Shown here one piece after another: positions 27,688-35,809 of a stretch of 64,000 bases of DNA. A program made the translations under genes and the position numbers. The stretch comes from CAYMCO01 sp964388955 (GTDB lineage Bacteria; Chloroflexota; Anaerolineae; Anaerolineales; E44-bin32): NCBI GenBank assembly GCA_964388955.1, contig CAYMCO010000005.1, positions 62,001-126,000 of the forward strand, given 5' to 3'. Position 1 is the stretch's first letter. The number at the start of each line of letters is the position of its first letter. Under the pieces are notes generated by a model. It was not told the DNA's origin and did no database searches. It saw nothing but the letters and a program-made list of their open reading frames with translations.

Positions 27688-28707
27688 TCAGCGCTCGGCG
27701 CCTGTGATCGGGTCGACGCCGGTATCCAGATCGCCGTCCTCCATCCGCTCCCAAGCCCGCTGGATAAATCCCAGGCGACCGGGGCTGATCGCCTCCGGAT
27801 GGAGAACCTGAAATACGATCCCGCCGCCCCCAGCGCGATAAGGATAGGATGCCCCGGCCTCCTCTGCCAAAGCCGCCTCCAGCGCCTGAATGAGGGGTGG
27901 CAAAGCGTCGAACTGCACCCATCCCGCCAGACGCTCTTGGGCCATCTCCGCGGGGGGAACCCCCACCCACACCACCCAGATCCCGCTTTCCATCATGCGC
28001 CCCGCGGCCTGAGGGGCGCCTTCTCCGGGGAGCACAAGCAAGGCGTCCACTCGCTCCCCCTCCAGCACGTCCGGGCTGGCGGTTTCGGCGCGATCCTCGA
28101 CCAGGCCACATCGGGGACAGGCGAAGCGCAAGCCGTGGATGAAGCCCATGCGATAGACTGGTTCGTATTCCCCCCCGGTCCCTCCCAGCAGCCCGACGGA
28201 GCGGGTATCTGTGGCCATGCCAACCATCATCCCCGCCACAAACCCCACCTGATCACGCCGGGCCCCGGGGTCACCCACCGTGCTCAGCCGCTCCCCCGGC
28301 TCAAGTCCTGCGCCGTCCAAGACAATGATATTCACTGCAGGAGGCAATAGGTCCGGCCCTTGGGGCAGCGCGTCCGGGCCTGCCAGGATCACAGCGTGCA
28401 GGCCCGGCCGGACCACCCACTGCTCCAAAGTCTCAAGGGGCGCCTGATCGAAGGACCACCCTCCTTCTTCCGCCCATGTCGCAAGGCCTTGAGCATCGAG
28501 GTATGCATTCTCACCGAGCAAGATGAGGTCAGGGCTTGGCTCGGGTGTGGGGGGCGGGGTCGCGCTCGGCGTCACTGAAAGTGCGGAATCTGTGGGCTCA
28601 GCGGAGGGGCCAATCCCCGTGCGTCCAGGCAGGCAGCCGCTGAGAAAGAGGATGCAGAACGCCAAACACAACCCCGCCAGCCAGTGTCTAGCTCTGCGCC
28701 GCGGCAC
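27688..28707 (-). CDS. BMP-like solute-binding lipoprotein, divergent
   Basis: A 339-residue lipoprotein (lipobox LSGC, C25) with a Pro/Thr/Ser linker after the cysteine. The rest resembles a BMP/periplasmic-binding fold that has drifted: LHAVILAGPDAL, DQVGFVAGMMVGMATD, VGLLGGTGGEYEPVYRMGFIHGL, and VDALLVLPGEG. It lacks the TGGIDDKSFN hallmark at the N-terminal strand. The start is a GTG at 28707, with GGAAGGGC upstream, inside the ftsK coding sequence (20-base overlap), so it is translationally coupled to ftsK. It could be an accessory sensor or scavenging protein for the importer downstream, but nothing proves this. Confidence 0.75.
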   Translation of the reverse strand: MPRRRARHWLAGLCLAFCILFLSGCLPGRTGIGPSAEPTDSALSVTPSATPPPTPEPSPDLILLGENAYLDAQGLATWAEEGGWSFDQAPLETLEQWVVRPGLHAVILAGPDALPQGPDLLPPAVNIIVLDGAGLEPGERLSTVGDPGARRDQVGFVAGMMVGMATDTRSVGLLGGTGGEYEPVYRMGFIHGLRFACPRCGLVEDRAETASPDVLEGERVDALLVLPGEGAPQAAGRMMESGIWVVWVGVPPAEMAQERLAGWVQFDALPPLIQALEAALAEEAGASYPYRAGGGGIVFQVLHPEAISPGRLGFIQRAWERMEDGDLDTGVDPITGAER

Positions 28708-31057
28708 TCCTGTGCCCTTCCTCGGCCTGCCGTGCGTCCTCTCCGTAGTCCAGGACCTCTCTAGGCAGCGAGCCGCTTTTCTGCGGCCCTACAATGCCGC
28801 GTTCCTCCATTTGATCGATCAAGCGTGCGGCGCGCGTATAGCCAATCCGCAATCGCCGCTGCAGCAGGCTGACCGACCCTCGCTCCATCTCGCGCACCAA
28901 CTCCACCGCTTCATCAAACAACTCATCCAGCTCTCCCTCTGGGGTGTCGTAGTCCTCCCACAGCGGGGTTTGTCTCAATGCCACGTTGGCGGGAGGCCCG
29001 GAGGAGGCAACAGAACTCTCGGAGGGTCCCGTCTTCCCCCCATTCAGCGAGAGCCGCTTCCAATAGCGAATCAGGCGGCGCATTTCCGCATCTGAAACAA
29101 AGGACCCCTGGAGCCGGATGGGCGCCGCCGCGTCGGGGGCCTGGAAGAGCATGTCGCCGCGGCCCAGCAGCCGCTCCGCTCCTGGGTGATCCAATATGAC
29201 CCGGCTGTCGACAGAGGAAGCCACCGCGAAAGCGATCCTGGCCGGGAAATTCGCCTTGATCAGACCGGTGACCACATCCACGGAAGGACGTTGGGTGGCG
29301 ATCACCAGATGGATTCCGGTGGCTCTTGCGAGTTGGGCCAGGCGGGTGATCACCCTCTCCGTCTCGTCAGGCGCCAGCATCATGAGATCGGCCAACTCGT
29401 CGATCACCACAACCAGCTTGGGAAGCGACTTCCCCCCACTCTCCTTGACGCGGCGATTGTACTCATCGATGTGCCGCACCCCGCTTTCCGAGAATCGCCG
29501 GTAGCGCTCGTCCATCTCGCGGGAGAGCCACTGCAGCCCGGGCACGACGCGCTCCAACTCAACGACCACCGGTGCCAGCAAGTGAGGGATGCCATTGAAG
29601 TTGGTCAGCTCAACCCGCTTGGGATCCACCATCAGGAATTGAAGCTGGTCGGGAGTGTTCTGCAGCAACAGGCAGGCGATGATGGCATTGATGCACACCG
29701 ACTTGCCGGAGCCTGTGGTGCCCGCTACCAACAGATGGGGCATTTCCACGAGATCCGCCACCACCGGCCGGCCTGACACGTCTTGCCCCAGGCCCATCCT
29801 GAGCGAAGAATCAACGCCTTCGAACTCAGGTCCGCTGATCACGTCCCTCAGTGCCACCAGCGAGATATCGTTGTTCGGCACCTCGACGCCCACATACCCC
29901 TTGCCCGGCACGGGCGCCTCCACGCGCACCGACGGGGCGGCCAACGCGAGCGCCAGATCGTCCGCCAGAGAGGCAATCTTGCTCACTTTGACCTTGATTC
30001 GGCGGCCGCTGCGCGACTCGACGAACTCCGGCTCAACCCCAAATTGGGTGATCACCGGCCCTCGATTGATCTCCACCACACGGCACGGTGCGTCGAAGGC
30101 TTTAAGCGTCTCCTCGATCAGCTTTGCCCGCTGGCGGTCATATTCGTGGTCCACCCTTCCCGTAGTGCCCTCAACCAGGATCTGCTCCCGATCCGGCAGC
30201 GCCCATGCCGTCGCTTCGAACCGTCGTGGGGCAAACTCGGCGCCTTCGACGAGCGTCACAGGAGCCGCTTCCACGGCTGCCCCCCCCGTCTCGTACACCT
30301 GCCTTTCCTTGGCCATCGAAGCGCCTGGCGCGATTCTGGCCCCCCAGCTGTCTTCGACCTCGCCATTCCGGCTCGCAAGCCGGGATCGCAGTCTTAGGGG
30401 CCACATGCTTGCGCGCTTCAAGGCCGCTCCAATTGGGCGCCAGATGATTTCCAACAGCTGCGGCAGCGGCACTCCCAAGGCGAAGGTCAGGCCGACCACG
30501 GACCAGGTAATGAGCGCCACCAACGTCCCTCCAACCCCCAGTCCCCGAAGGCAGAATGCAAGCAAGGCCTCGCCGACCACTCCACCCCCGTGATCTGCGC
30601 CGACGCCGGACGCGCCAGCCGGGGAGTACAGCGCCGCGCCAATGGCCTGCAGCAGGACCAGCAGACCCACATACAACAGAACTGTACCCAGCAGGCGCTC
30701 AGAATCGAAGGGCGGCACCCCTTGGCGATGATGCCGCAGCAGGAGCCAACCGCCCGTTGCACACAATGTGAAGGGGATTGCGTATGCGCCCCATCCAAAG
30801 GCGGCGCGCAGGAATCGATCCCATGCCACCAGCGCCACCCCCGGTTTGGGCGCCAGCGCACCCCAAACCGTCAGTGCTCCGAGCGCAAACAGCGCCAGGC
30901 CCATCAGATCTCCCTTGCGCTCTTCTGACAGGCTCGGAACAAGGCTGGACAGCCACCCCGTCAGTAACGGGGTCCCCCTTCCTCGCCGGGAGCGCCGCGC
31001 CTTGTCCCGCTTTCGGGATCCGCTCTTCTTTGCGCCGCGCGACTTCTTTCTAGCCAA
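28688..31057 (-). CDS. ftsK: DNA translocase FtsK/SpoIIIE
   Basis: A 789-residue chromosome-segregation motor. A very basic N terminus precedes four helices (about 48-205) that anchor it at the division septum. The motor follows with Walker A GTTGSGKSVCINAI (K452), PHLLVAGTTG before it, Walker B LVVVIDELADLMM and the ATQRPSVDVVTGLIKANFPA segment. The C-terminal gamma winged helix (SLLQRRLRIGYTRAARLIDQ) reads orienting sequences on the chromosome. Start is a TTG at 31057 with GGAGG eight bases upstream. The linker between membrane and motor domains is short, as in SpoIIIE. The promoter at 31080-31088 is divergent from that of the cNMP/PH protein. Confidence 0.95.
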   Translation of the reverse strand: MARKKSRGAKKSGSRKRDKARRSRRGRGTPLLTGWLSSLVPSLSEERKGDLMGLALFALGALTVWGALAPKPGVALVAWDRFLRAAFGWGAYAIPFTLCATGGWLLLRHHRQGVPPFDSERLLGTVLLYVGLLVLLQAIGAALYSPAGASGVGADHGGGVVGEALLAFCLRGLGVGGTLVALITWSVVGLTFALGVPLPQLLEIIWRPIGAALKRASMWPLRLRSRLASRNGEVEDSWGARIAPGASMAKERQVYETGGAAVEAAPVTLVEGAEFAPRRFEATAWALPDREQILVEGTTGRVDHEYDRQRAKLIEETLKAFDAPCRVVEINRGPVITQFGVEPEFVESRSGRRIKVKVSKIASLADDLALALAAPSVRVEAPVPGKGYVGVEVPNNDISLVALRDVISGPEFEGVDSSLRMGLGQDVSGRPVVADLVEMPHLLVAGTTGSGKSVCINAIIACLLLQNTPDQLQFLMVDPKRVELTNFNGIPHLLAPVVVELERVVPGLQWLSREMDERYRRFSESGVRHIDEYNRRVKESGGKSLPKLVVVIDELADLMMLAPDETERVITRLAQLARATGIHLVIATQRPSVDVVTGLIKANFPARIAFAVASSVDSRVILDHPGAERLLGRGDMLFQAPDAAAPIRLQGSFVSDAEMRRLIRYWKRLSLNGGKTGPSESSVASSGPPANVALRQTPLWEDYDTPEGELDELFDEAVELVREMERGSVSLLQRRLRIGYTRAARLIDQMEERGIVGPQKSGSLPREVLDYGEDARQAEEGHRSAAAQS

Positions 31058-31079
31058 TGCCTATCCTCCGATGGGCGCG

Positions 31080-31088
31080 ATTATAGCA
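31080..31088 (-). promoter_or_regulatory. Extended -10 promoter of ftsK
   Basis: TGCTATAAT on the minus strand. The predicted start near 31073 gives a very short leader that contains the GGAGG ribosome binding site. Confidence 0.6.
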
Positions 31089-31121
31089 TCTGGCGATGCA
31101 CCGGTTGGCATCCGGCTTGCA

Positions 31122-31130
31122 TGCTAAAAT
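31122..31130 (+). promoter_or_regulatory. Extended -10 promoter, cNMP/PH protein gene; leaderless candidate
   Basis: TGCTAAAAT ends six bases before the ATG at 31137, so transcription should begin at the start codon itself. No ribosome binding site is present upstream of the ATG. Confidence 0.55.
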
Positions 31131-31136
31131 GACATC

Positions 31137-32789
31137 ATGTCTTCGGCCAGGGACCTGCAAATCCTTCGAAATCTCTACTTCCTGCGCCACATCGACGATC
31201 CCACGCTTCGACGGTTGCAAGAAACCCTCCGATTTGAGCGACATCCGGAGGGAGAGTTGATCCTGCGGCAAGGAGGGCCTGTTCGCGCGCTGTACGTGCT
31301 GATGGAGGGTTCGCTGGCCCGCATCGAGGCTTCTGCTGATGCGCCGCCAAGGCGGGGCGCGCTGCTCCCTGGAGATACCCTGGGCGAATTGGAGATCGTC
31401 CTGGACCGGCCCTGGTTGGCTTCGGCGCGCGCCCTGCAGGATTGCACCTTGATAGCCTGGGAGCGGGGCGCATTGCTCGCGTTCCTGGAATCCCATCCCA
31501 CGGCCGAGAGGAAGGTGCGCTATGTCGCCCGCAGCCGCCAGCGGGCCAGCCAAATGGATCTGCCATGGTTGGCCAGCTCTGAGACCGTATTCGGCTTGAC
31601 CCGCAAGCACGGGATTGTCTTCCTGCGACGCATGGTCCCCGGCATCGGATTGTCTCTGTTCGGCCTGTGGCAGGGCGTACGGGCACTCGATGCGGCGCCG
31701 CCCCCCACCGGGGCGCTGGCCGTGGGCACTCTCCTGCTCGCAGGGCTGCTGACGGTGTGGAATTGGATCGATTGGCGCAATGATTACTACGCCGTCACCA
31801 ATCGGCGCATCCTGTGGCGCGAACGCATTCTGGCTCTTTACGAAGGGCATGAGGAGGCCCTGATGCCCATGGTGCTCTCCGTGAGCGCGACCACGAGCCC
31901 ACTCGGTCGCCTGCTGGGGTATGGCGACTTGGCGATCCGCACCTACGCCGGCGAGGTCCGCTTTCGAGACGTGCCGGCACCGGACGTACTCGCGGACATG
32001 ATCGAAGGGAATTGGCGCCTGGCCCACGTGCAGAAGGAGCTCCAAGACCGGGAGGTGAGAAGACAGGCGATCAAGGGCATCATGGAGGAAGGAGAGAAGC
32101 GTGTCGACTCCGGATCGATGGCGCCGGACTTCGCGCCTGCGGGGGGCGCTCCGCAGCCGGCTTCCAAACGACCCACCCACTGGGGCTTCGAGACGCGCTA
32201 TCAAGACGGCAAGGTGATCACCTACCGCAAGCACTGGGCGGTCTTGGTTCGCCGGCTGACGCTGCCCAGCGCCGCCGCGCTGGCAATCTTGATCTGGCTG
32301 ACCCTCTCATTCCGTGGAGGGTTCTCCGTCCTATTGGGCCTGGGGACGTATTTGGCCGGCGGGGCCACTCTGCTACTGGTCCTGCTCTGGTGGGTCTACG
32401 AGTACCTGGACTGGGCCAATGATATTTATCAGGTCACACCCGAACAGATCATCGACATTCACCGCAAGCCGCTCTCACAGGAGGTGCGCAAGGTCGCTCC
32501 CATCGAGAACATTCTCGGCACAAAGGTGGACCGCAGCGGGCCGCTCGGACTGCTGCTGAATTTCGGATCGGTGATCACAAACATCGGCACGGAGCAGTTC
32601 ATCTTCGACGGCGTCTTCGACCCCTCGGGGGTGCAGCGGGATATCGTGAAATCGTTGGAGACCCGACTGGCCGGTATGAAGGAGGATGAAAGACGACAAA
32701 GAAGGGAAGAAATGATAGAATGGTTGCGTGCCTACCATCAAGAGACGGATGGCTCCGAGCGGGCGCAGCCAATCAAGGACCAGGACTAG
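31137..32789 (+). CDS. Cyclic-nucleotide-binding membrane protein with two bacterial PH domains
   Basis: A 550-residue protein of an unusual layout. Residues about 5-130 form a cNMP-binding/Crp-like beta-roll (FERHPEGELILRQGGPVRAL, LMEGSLARIE, LLPGDTLGELEIVL). Two hydrophobic hairpins (about 165-215 and 350-405) are each followed by a bacterial PH-like (YdbS/bPH2) domain: DYYAVTNRRILWRERI after the first and DIYQVTPEQIIDIHRKPL after the second, the latter with IENILGTKVDRSGPLGLLLN. The membrane part is thus an internal duplication. The C terminus is charged and probably helical. It could couple a cytosolic signal to the membrane; ligand and output are unknown. The deformylase gene follows after 13 bases. 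Confidence 0.8.
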   Translation: MSSARDLQILRNLYFLRHIDDPTLRRLQETLRFERHPEGELILRQGGPVRALYVLMEGSLARIEASADAPPRRGALLPGDTLGELEIVLDRPWLASARALQDCTLIAWERGALLAFLESHPTAERKVRYVARSRQRASQMDLPWLASSETVFGLTRKHGIVFLRRMVPGIGLSLFGLWQGVRALDAAPPPTGALAVGTLLLAGLLTVWNWIDWRNDYYAVTNRRILWRERILALYEGHEEALMPMVLSVSATTSPLGRLLGYGDLAIRTYAGEVRFRDVPAPDVLADMIEGNWRLAHVQKELQDREVRRQAIKGIMEEGEKRVDSGSMAPDFAPAGGAPQPASKRPTHWGFETRYQDGKVITYRKHWAVLVRRLTLPSAAALAILIWLTLSFRGGFSVLLGLGTYLAGGATLLLVLLWWVYEYLDWANDIYQVTPEQIIDIHRKPLSQEVRKVAPIENILGTKVDRSGPLGLLLNFGSVITNIGTEQFIFDGVFDPSGVQRDIVKSLETRLAGMKEDERRQRREEMIEWLRAYHQETDGSERAQPIKDQD

Positions 32790-32802
32790 GAACCAGAGAA
32801 GA

Positions 32803-33330
32803 ATGGCGCTTTTAGACATCATCACCCCGATTAACTCCATCCTGCGCCAGCCGGCCAAGAAAGTAAGGGCTTTGACACCGGAGGTGCAGGAACTGTTCGA
32901 TGACATGATCGAAACCATGCGCGCCGCCCCGGGAGTGGGTTTGGCGGCGCCCCAGGTGGCGGTCAGCCAGCGCATTATCGTGGTGGAATTCGCGGAGCCG
33001 AAGGAAGATCCTGAAGCACCGCCTCCGACGCCCGAATTGTATACGCTGATCAACCCCGAAGTTGTGCGCCGCTCGAAGGAGCTGGTGAGCGGTGTGGAGG
33101 CTTGCCTGTCCATCCCTGGGTTCGCTGGGGAGGTCGAACGCAGCAAGGCGGTCACCGTGAAAGGCGTCAATCGGCAGGGGGACGAGGTAAGGATCAAGGC
33201 CGAGGGCTGGCTGGCGCGCATCTTCCAGCACGAGATCGATCACCTGGACGGCGTGCTTTTCATCGACCGGGCCGAGGAAGTGTGGCGCGTCGAGCAGGCC
33301 GAAGAGGAGACCCTGTCGCAGGGCATTTAG
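32803..33330 (+). CDS. def: Peptide deformylase
   Basis: Removes the formyl group from the N-terminal methionine of new proteins. The 175-residue protein has the three metal-site motifs: GVGLAAPQ (residues 44-51), VEACLS with ligand C101, and QHEIDHLDG with H143, E144 and H147. Motif 2 reads EACLS instead of the usual EGCLS, a conservative change. The open frame extends upstream into the cNMP/PH gene; the ATG at 32803 fits the family start and has AGAGAAG upstream. Confidence 0.96.
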   Translation: MALLDIITPINSILRQPAKKVRALTPEVQELFDDMIETMRAAPGVGLAAPQVAVSQRIIVVEFAEPKEDPEAPPPTPELYTLINPEVVRRSKELVSGVEACLSIPGFAGEVERSKAVTVKGVNRQGDEVRIKAEGWLARIFQHEIDHLDGVLFIDRAEEVWRVEQAEEETLSQGI

Positions 33331-33472
33331 CCTCCAAAGCCGATTGGTTTCGGCAGTCCCCACCTCTCACCTCTAGATCGATCGCCGCCGAACTCAGAGG
33401 CAGCCACGTCATTTCACAATGTTGCCGGTTGGCAGGGGGCGCGCCGCTGGCCTTTTCCCCCCAAGAGAAGAA

Positions 33473-33493
33473 GGCCGCCGGCGGCCGGCGGCC
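33473..33493 (-). terminator. GC hairpin between def and the first prepilin-like gene
   Basis: GGCCGCCG pairs with CGGCGGCC around a 5-base loop. On the minus strand it is followed by TTCTTCTCTT, a pyrimidine-rich tract, and lies 38 bases after the stop of the prepilin-like gene at 33531. Confidence 0.6.
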
Positions 33494-33530
33494 CGTCCAT
33501 ATCGCACACGGCGTCCCACCTCGAACGCGG

Positions 33531-34106
33531 CTAGCCCTCGCTGTATTCCGAGCATTCGGTGAGCACCGAGCCGGGCGCCCACACCTGCACGTTGCTCGCA
33601 TCCTGGCAGCCGATGGCGCCCTCCTTCGGGCTCCAGGTGAGGATCACCCCTCCGACCTGCGGGTCAGGATTGGGAAAGTAGGTGACATCAAAGCAGCCCT
33701 CTTCATTCGGCGTATAGCGAAATGAGGAGGGGTCGAGATAGAACTGGTATTCCGTTCCCGCCTTGATGACCACCAGGCTAGGCGCCTCCGAATACAGCAC
33801 CTGGCAGGTGTTGAAGCCCTCTGTGCATGTGGCGTCCCCTTCCTCCAGCAAGTCACACAGCGGATGCTGGTCGCAGTAAGAGCTTCCCTGCACGGTGACC
33901 CATTCCACGCAAACCGGCGTCCCGCCCACCTCGCCTTCCCCGCCCAGGGTGCCGGTGATACCGTTCACCACGTCGTCGAAGGCCCCGCTGATGGCGCTCC
34001 CAAAGGTCAGCAGGATGCCGATCACCAGGATGATCGTGCCCGGGAAAAGGACGTGGTATTCAGCCAGCGCCTGTCCGCTCTGGAATCCCCCGCGTTTGTA
34101 TACCAT
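33531..34106 (-). CDS. Type IVb prepilin-like, Cys-rich secreted protein, copy A
   Basis: First (promoter-distal by coordinate) of three tandem paralogues. The N terminus MVYKRGGFQSG is followed by QALAEYHVLFPGTIILVIG, fitting the Flp-type prepilin cleavage rule (G, four residues, E, Y) and one long hydrophobic helix. The ~150-residue rest is exported and Cys-rich (CVEW, SSYCDQHPLC, CTEGFNTC, EEGCFDVT, GCQDASNVQVW, ECSEY), with a conserved VVIKAGTEYQFY strand. The open frame runs on to an ATG at 34145, but the ATG at 34106 gives a leader peptide length like that of its paralogues. No Tad secretion or prepilin peptidase gene is in the window. Function unknown; pilus subunit or TadE-like pseudopilin is the best guess. 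Confidence 0.72.
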   Translation of the reverse strand: MVYKRGGFQSGQALAEYHVLFPGTIILVIGILLTFGSAISGAFDDVVNGITGTLGGEGEVGGTPVCVEWVTVQGSSYCDQHPLCDLLEEGDATCTEGFNTCQVLYSEAPSLVVIKAGTEYQFYLDPSSFRYTPNEEGCFDVTYFPNPDPQVGGVILTWSPKEGAIGCQDASNVQVWAPGSVLTECSEYSEG

Positions 34107-34383
34107 AGGTTCCCCCGCACTCCCATGTGGTCCTAGGGTCCACATTTGGGTTCCGTCCCCGTGAATACGCAGGCATCGCCCGGATCAGCGCAGGCCGAGC
34201 GCGCCGAAACATGCAACCCATCCCTTCGCAAAGCCCCTGCTCGTTGCGCAAGGGTAGCGGCAAGATGGTGAATGTGCGCCCTCACCGGCCCCCCACGCGC
34301 GTGGCGTCAATCGCCGGCTCAAGCGGTCCCTCTTCCCGCCCCTTCGGAATAGTACCCTCAGCCTATCATGAGCGCGGTGAGGG

Positions 34384-34419
34384 CACAATGCCGCTCCAGT
34401 ACCAAATAAACATGGTCTT
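34384..34419 (-). promoter_or_regulatory. Upstream element shared by the prepilin-like genes, copy A
   Basis: On the plus strand this contains CAATG, then CAGTACCAAATAAACATGG. It matches the elements before copies B and C at the CAAT, GTACCA and CATGG positions (22 of 36 bases identical to copy B by my hand alignment). It lies about 280-310 bases upstream of its gene. Confidence 0.45.
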
Positions 34420-34479
34420 ATGTAAATGAATTTCGAGCCTGTGTTAGGTCCCGGGACGCGGCGAAAGCATTGGCGATCA

Positions 34480-34591
34480 GTGAGTGGTGAAAGGTGAATG
34501 GCGAAAAGTGAAGAGTGAACAGTGAGGAGTGAAAAGTGAACAGTGAACACGGAACAGTGAACAGGGAACAGTGAGCAGTGAGAAGGGAATG
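34480..34591. repeat. Heptad tandem repeat, 16 units, consensus GTGAACA
   Basis: Sixteen consecutive 7-base units, most beginning GTGA (GTGAGTG, GTGAAAG, GTGAATG, GCGAAAA, GTGAAGA, GTGAACA and so on). The period is 7, so it cannot keep a reading frame. It sits between the copy B terminator and the copy A upstream element. Confidence 0.9.
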
Positions 34592-34614
34592 CTCAAGAGA
34601 TGGGGGACCCGGGG

Positions 34615-34645
34615 AAAAACGGAAAGGGCGCTCCGCAGAGCGCCC
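34615..34645 (-). terminator. Intrinsic terminator of prepilin-like copy B
   Basis: GGGCGCTC pairs with GAGCGCCC around a CGCA/TGCG tetraloop. On the minus strand it is followed by TTTCCGTTTTT. It begins 31 bases after the stop of copy B. Confidence 0.85.
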
Positions 34646-34675
34646 CACATCCGGCAAGCAGATGAACTTGGTGGC

Positions 34676-35242
34676 CTAGTACGGAGGCGGCTCGGCATCC
34701 CAGTTCGAGCACAACTCGGAGTCAGTCGTTAGAAACGTCGCGTACCACATCTGCAGATGGCTGATGTCCTGGCATTCCGGCCCCGTACCCACTCGCTCCC
34801 AGGTGGCGATGTTATCCTCGATGGTGACATAATAGCAGCCGTCGTCCGTCATCCCCGTCTCGTAGATATGATATTCGACGCCAGCCTTGATGACCAGCAC
34901 ATCGATGTCCCCGTTCTGCTCCACGTACACGCCCGAATTGGTGCCCGGGTCGAGATGGGTGCAGTTGTCGTTCTGCTCGCAGAAGGATCCGCCCGAATCC
35001 TGGTATACCAACTGCTCCTCCGTGACACAGATCATTCCGGGGTGGAAGTAGGATCCAGGCGGCGCGCTGCCGCCCAAAAGGGAGTACATCAAGCCCTCGA
35101 TTCCGTGATCCATCACGGTCTTCACCCCACCCCCGAGGGCGATCAGCGCCAACATAGAAATCAGGACGCCAGCGGGAAGGATGATATGGTATTCAGCTAG
35201 GGCTTGGCCGGACTGGCCAGTGGTGCGCCTCGATTTCCTCAT
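34676..35242 (-). CDS. Type IVb prepilin-like, Cys-rich secreted protein, copy B
   Basis: A 188-residue paralogue of the neighbouring copies A and C. The basic leader MRKSRRTTGQSG is followed by QALAEYHIILPAGVLISML, again G-X4-E-Y plus a hydrophobic helix. The exported part has conserved cysteines in ICVTEE, GGSFCEQNDNC, DDGCYYVT and PECQDISHLQMW, and a C-terminal SELCSNW; the VLVIKAGVEYHIYE strand is shared. It lacks the extra cysteine pair that A and C carry between the third Cys and the KAG strand. GAGAGGGG lies just before the ATG. It has its own terminator (34615-34645) and a 567-base upstream region, so it is probably a separate transcript. Confidence 0.75.
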   Translation of the reverse strand: MRKSRRTTGQSGQALAEYHIILPAGVLISMLALIALGGGVKTVMDHGIEGLMYSLLGGSAPPGSYFHPGMICVTEEQLVYQDSGGSFCEQNDNCTHLDPGTNSGVYVEQNGDIDVLVIKAGVEYHIYETGMTDDGCYYVTIEDNIATWERVGTGPECQDISHLQMWYATFLTTDSELCSNWDAEPPPY

Positions 35243-35809
35243 TTGAGTCCCCTCTCAGGCTCCCTCCGACAGGTCGGGATTTTCCGTGAGCGGCTCGTGG
35301 CCCGTCTCTTGCGCCTCTGCCCGTGTCCGGGCTAGGTGCGCCTCTTCGAAAACTGAGCCCCCCTTTGCATGCGCCGGTTCTGGCCGTGAGACCTGGGGGC
35401 TCCCTACAGGCACCCGCTCAAACGATAAATCGCCCCCAGTGCCTCCCGGTCTCACCGGCCGCAACCCACGCCAATATAATTAGCAGTTTCTAAGGTTCCT
35501 GTAAGGTCACTAGCAGAATATCATTCTCTAGGGAGGGTCGCAATCACCCGCCGGTACCATATTTGCATGGGAATTCCTGGCTGCGTCAGGTGGGAGTCCA
35601 CCCCGTTCGCAGATCAGCGGTCCGTCGCAGCCTTGTGATGGAGGCTGGCGCCGAGCTCGCACGTGGAAACCGCAACACCTCGACTCTTGCCTCACCCCGC
35701 CCGCACTGAGCCAAGCGACGCCGATGGGGTTGCGGCCCGCCGGCAGCACACAGCCGAAACGGCGCCCGTGGGAGGACGACCAGTCAGTTCGCTCGCAAGC
35801 GCTTGGGGG
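35243..35809. other. Long non-coding region upstream of prepilin-like copy B
   Basis: A 567-base gap. It contains, moving away from the start of copy B, CCGGGCTAGGTGC at 35327-35339 (identical at 36479-36491 before copy C), TTAGCAGTTTCTAAGGTT at 35480-35497 (16 of 18 bases as at 36622-36639), and the shared element at 35538-35575. The remainder up to copy C shows nothing I can name. Confidence 0.6.
35538..35575 (-). promoter_or_regulatory. Upstream element shared by the prepilin-like genes, copy B
   Basis: Plus-strand reading TCGCAATC, then CCGGTACCATATTTGCATGG. TCGCAATC starts exactly 296 bases and GTAC exactly 312 bases from the start codon, the same distances as in copy C. Confidence 0.6.

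Larger units (their letters stand above)
34107..34675. other. Long non-coding region upstream of prepilin-like copy A
   Basis: A 569-base gap between two same-strand genes. From the copy A start outward it holds a GC-rich leader of about 280 bases, the shared upstream element (34384-34419), the heptad repeat array (34480-34591) and the terminator of copy B (34615-34645). No convincing small gene is present; the open frames over the repeat are repeat translations. Confidence 0.6.

Noticed and set aside
34480..34591. Possible CRISPR array
   Set aside because: Units are 7 bases with no spacers, and no cas gene is near. It is a simple tandem repeat.
34418..34698. Leu/Phe/Ser/His-rich minus-strand frames over the heptads
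   Set aside because: They are the translated repeat, with no ribosome binding site, and change with frame.
35327..35400. c-di-GMP riboswitch in the prepilin-like leader (GCAAAG and GAAG pieces)
   Set aside because: The conserved core order of the c-di-GMP-I aptamer is not present and the copy C leader lacks the same bases.
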